DNA of 64,000 nucleotides from Pseudomonas alcaliphila JAB1 (GTDB taxonomy: Bacteria > Pseudomonadota > Gammaproteobacteria > Pseudomonadales > Pseudomonadaceae): assembly GCF_001941865.1 (NCBI RefSeq), contig NZ_CP016162.1:3719501-3783500 (forward strand). Reading direction: 5' to 3'. Every line of letters begins with the position of its first letter. The first letter of the stretch is position 1. Position numbers and translations under genes: made by a program. The notes below the pieces were generated by a model. It was not told the DNA's origin and ran no database searches. It saw only the letters and a list, made by a program, of their open reading frames with translations. Below are positions 62,142 to 64,000 of the stretch, in pieces.

Positions 62142-63245
62142 ATGCAACGCAGAGCCTTCCTCGGCCTCAGTGCAGCCGCTGCCAGCTTCGCGGCGGCAGG
62201 CGCCTTCGGTGGCTGGACGCTGTTCGGCCCATCCGGCCAGCCGTTGCTCTTGTCAGCCCGTGACGACGGCGACGGCAACCACTACGCCGTCGGCTATCGC
62301 CTCGATGGTCAGCGCGCCTTCGCCACACCAGTGAACGAACGCTGCCACGATGTGGTGCCGCACCCCGCCCTGCCGATGGCCCTGTTCGTCGGTCGCCGGC
62401 CGAGCACCGAGAGCTACCTGATCGACACCCGCGACGGCCGCCTGCTGCATACGCTGAGCTCGCCGGCCGGACGCCACTTCAACGGCCACGCGGTGTTCCA
62501 CAAAGGCGGCGAATGGCTGTACACCACCGAAAACGACACCACCGAGCCAGGCCGGGGCGTCATTGGCGTTTATCGCCTGCAGGGTGAGCAACTGCTGCGC
62601 GACGCTGAACACAGCAGCCACGGCGTCGGCCCGCACCAACTGCTGTGGATGCCCGATGGCGAAACCCTGGTGGTGGCCAACGGCGGCATCCGTACCGAAG
62701 CGGAAAGCCGCGTGGAGATGAACCTCGACGCCATGCAGGCCAGCCTGGTGCTGATCAGGCGCGACGGCAGCCTGGTCAGCCAGGAGTATCTGGCCGACCA
62801 GCAGAACAGCATCCGCCACCTGGCTGTCGCGCGTGACGGCACGGTGGTCAGCGGCCAGCAATACATGGGCGATCTGCATGATCAGGTGCCGCTGCTGGCG
62901 ATCAAGCGCCCCGGCCAGCCGTTCCAGCCTTTTCCTCTGGGCGAGACGCAACGCGTGGCCATGAACCAGTACACCGCCAGCGTGGCCATTCACGACGAGC
63001 TGCGCCTGCTGGCGCTGACCGCACCGCGCGGCAACCGCTTCTTTATCTGGGATCTGGACAGCGCTCAGGTGCGCCTGGATGTGCCATTGCCAGACTGTGC
63101 AGGCGTTGGCGCGGTTGCCGACGGTTTCGTCGTGACCTCGGGTCAGGGCCGTTGCCGCCTGTACGATTGCCGCGGTGAGCGCATCGTTACCAACGCCCTG
63201 CAGCTACCGGCCGGCCTGTGGGACAACCACCTACGCCTGGCCTGA
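62142..63245 (+). CDS. DUF1513 beta-propeller-like exported protein
   Basis: Exported protein of 367 residues. The start MQRRAFLGLSAAAASFAAAG is a TAT-like signal. The rest resembles a seven-bladed propeller: RHFNGHAVFHKGGEWLYTTEND, SSHGVGPHQLLWMPDGETLVVANGGI, SIRHLAVARDGTVVSGQQY. GGGGAT precedes the ATG at 62142; TTG 62136 is the other option. It overlaps nothing but begins 2 bases after the imelysin stop. In pseudomonads this trio is usually linked to iron. Confidence 0.9.
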   Translation: MQRRAFLGLSAAAASFAAAGAFGGWTLFGPSGQPLLLSARDDGDGNHYAVGYRLDGQRAFATPVNERCHDVVPHPALPMALFVGRRPSTESYLIDTRDGRLLHTLSSPAGRHFNGHAVFHKGGEWLYTTENDTTEPGRGVIGVYRLQGEQLLRDAEHSSHGVGPHQLLWMPDGETLVVANGGIRTEAESRVEMNLDAMQASLVLIRRDGSLVSQEYLADQQNSIRHLAVARDGTVVSGQQYMGDLHDQVPLLAIKRPGQPFQPFPLGETQRVAMNQYTASVAIHDELRLLALTAPRGNRFFIWDLDSAQVRLDVPLPDCAGVGAVADGFVVTSGQGRCRLYDCRGERIVTNALQLPAGLWDNHLRLA

Positions 63246-63250
63246 AAGGC

Positions 63251-64000
63251 TCAGGCGCTGCCGCGCTCGATCAGTTCGAACCCCACGTCCAGGCGCAGCG
63301 GCTGACGCGCCGCCGCAGGCTCGGCGAAGCGCGCCAGCAGAGCATCGGCGATGGCGCAGCCGATACGCGGCCCATCCACCCGCACGGTAGAAAGCGGCGG
63401 GTAAGTGTGCGCCGCACTGGACAGGTCGCCGAAACCCATCACGGCAAGATCTTGTGGAATGCGCAGGCCACGGCTGAGCGCCTCGGCCAACACGCCTTGC
63501 GCCACCGTATCGGAACTGCAGACCACCACTTCGCCGGCCACATCTTCCTGCAGCAGACGCGCAAGACCTTCGCGGCCGACCGCCAAGGTCGCCGGTGCAG
63601 GCAGGATCTGCGCTGCCACGGGAGCTCTCACATGGCCCTGCAGCGCCTCCACCAGGCTTCGATAACGGCGCAGACCGCGTGGGTCATCAATGCCCACGAC
63701 CGAGACCCGGCGATAGCCCTTGCCGATCAGATAGCGCGCTACCGCCTGGCCCACAGCCTCGTGCGAAAAGCCGACCAGCATGTCCACCGGGTGTTCGCAC
63801 AGATCCCAGGCCTCGACCAGCGGAATGCCCACCCGCGCCAGGCGCTCACGGCTCGCCTGGGTGTGCTCGGTGCCAGTCAGGACAATGCCGTCCGGCCGAC
63901 GCCCCAACACCGCCTCGAGCAAGGCCTCCTCCTGCTCGGGGCTGTAGCCGGTAAGGCCCAGCAAGGTCTGGTAACCGGCAGCCGCGAGGCGGTCAGTCAA
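63251..64000 (-). CDS. LacI-family repressor (5' end outside window)
   Basis: C-terminal 249 residues of a LacI-type regulator; the helix-turn-helix and hinge lie beyond 64000. The effector domain shows RRPDGIVLTGTEHT, GFSHEAVGQAVARYLIGKGYRRVSVVGI, VVCSSDTVAQGVLAEALSRGLRIPQDLAVMGFGD and STVRVDGPRIG, typical of the sugar or gluconate regulators. It may be the gluconate repressor GntR, but the target genes are outside the window. It converges with the DUF1513 gene. Confidence 0.88.
   Translation of the reverse strand: MTDRLAAAGYQTLLGLTGYSPEQEEALLEAVLGRRPDGIVLTGTEHTQASRERLARVGIPLVEAWDLCEHPVDMLVGFSHEAVGQAVARYLIGKGYRRVSVVGIDDPRGLRRYRSLVEALQGHVRAPVAAQILPAPATLAVGREGLARLLQEDVAGEVVVCSSDTVAQGVLAEALSRGLRIPQDLAVMGFGDLSSAAHTYPPLSTVRVDGPRIGCAIADALLARFAEPAAARQPLRLDVGFELIERGSA

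Overview
The window reads as chromosomal DNA of a fluorescent-type Pseudomonas. GC is high (roughly 62-63% by eye) and genes are densely packed with many 1-17 bp overlaps. Several blocks keep the gene order I remember from P. aeruginosa: usp-pykA-enoyl-CoA hydratase-ferredoxin reductase-diguanylate cyclase-fumarase (PA4328-PA4333), opgGH, and folM-folE-folX. I would place it in the P. mendocina/oleovorans group, but that is inference. I see no tRNA, rRNA, CRISPR array, insertion sequence, prophage or plasmid function. This is core and soft-core genome, with REP-type intergenic palindromes.

Layout. 1-5.1 kb: a DMT exporter (cut by the window edge), a UvrD-like helicase, a LysR regulator and an MFS exporter. 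5.1-6.85 kb: a GGEEF diguanylate cyclase flanked by two ~199-bp direct repeats, each of which looks like an RgsA-type small RNA gene on the minus strand. 6.85-14.2 kb: cytochrome b561, opgH-opgG (osmoregulated periplasmic glucans) and the periplasmic beta-glucosidase bglX. 14.4-24.7 kb: an AraC regulator, a SWIM/SNF2 helicase, PsiE, a CHASE3-GGDEF cyclase, SOS-type yebG, a Leu-type dehydrogenase, SirB1-type and PilZ proteins, and two small envelope proteins. 24.8-32.4 kb: the usp-pykA-fumarase block, with an ANR-like box before usp. 32.5-39 kb: dsdA, DUF1028, a GNAT-nitrilase-zapE operon, an NTF2-like protein and an orphan YhcG-type nuclease.

39.15-45.55 kb holds an uncharacterised, tightly coupled operon: thermostable-hemolysin-family protein, AMP-dependent ligase, haem-oxygenase-like diiron enzyme, SDR and a TPR protein. 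A QseBC-like two-component pair follows, then a 32-residue small ORF with a strong ribosome binding site. 45.8-51.7 kb: an RHH protein, a PfpI protein, SDR, a class II aldolase/MEST-like hydrolase/DUF1569 operon, a cupin and a flavodoxin.

51.8-57.6 kb looks like a blue-light response locus. It has a short LOV photoreceptor (close to P. putida PpSB1-LOV as I remember it), a PilZ-like protein, a class II LitR/CarH-type MerR regulator, a membrane-anchored monooxygenase-like protein, and folM-folE-folX for reduced pterins. Clustered TGTACA hexamers lie before the regulator and before folM. 57.7-64 kb: a glycolipid-binding (DUF1089) gene broken by one base in a C run, azlCD, a dihaem oxidoreductase-imelysin-DUF1513 operon, and a LacI regulator cut by the window edge. 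Cyclic-di-GMP genes recur through the window: three cyclases, one clear PilZ protein and one degenerate PilZ-like protein.
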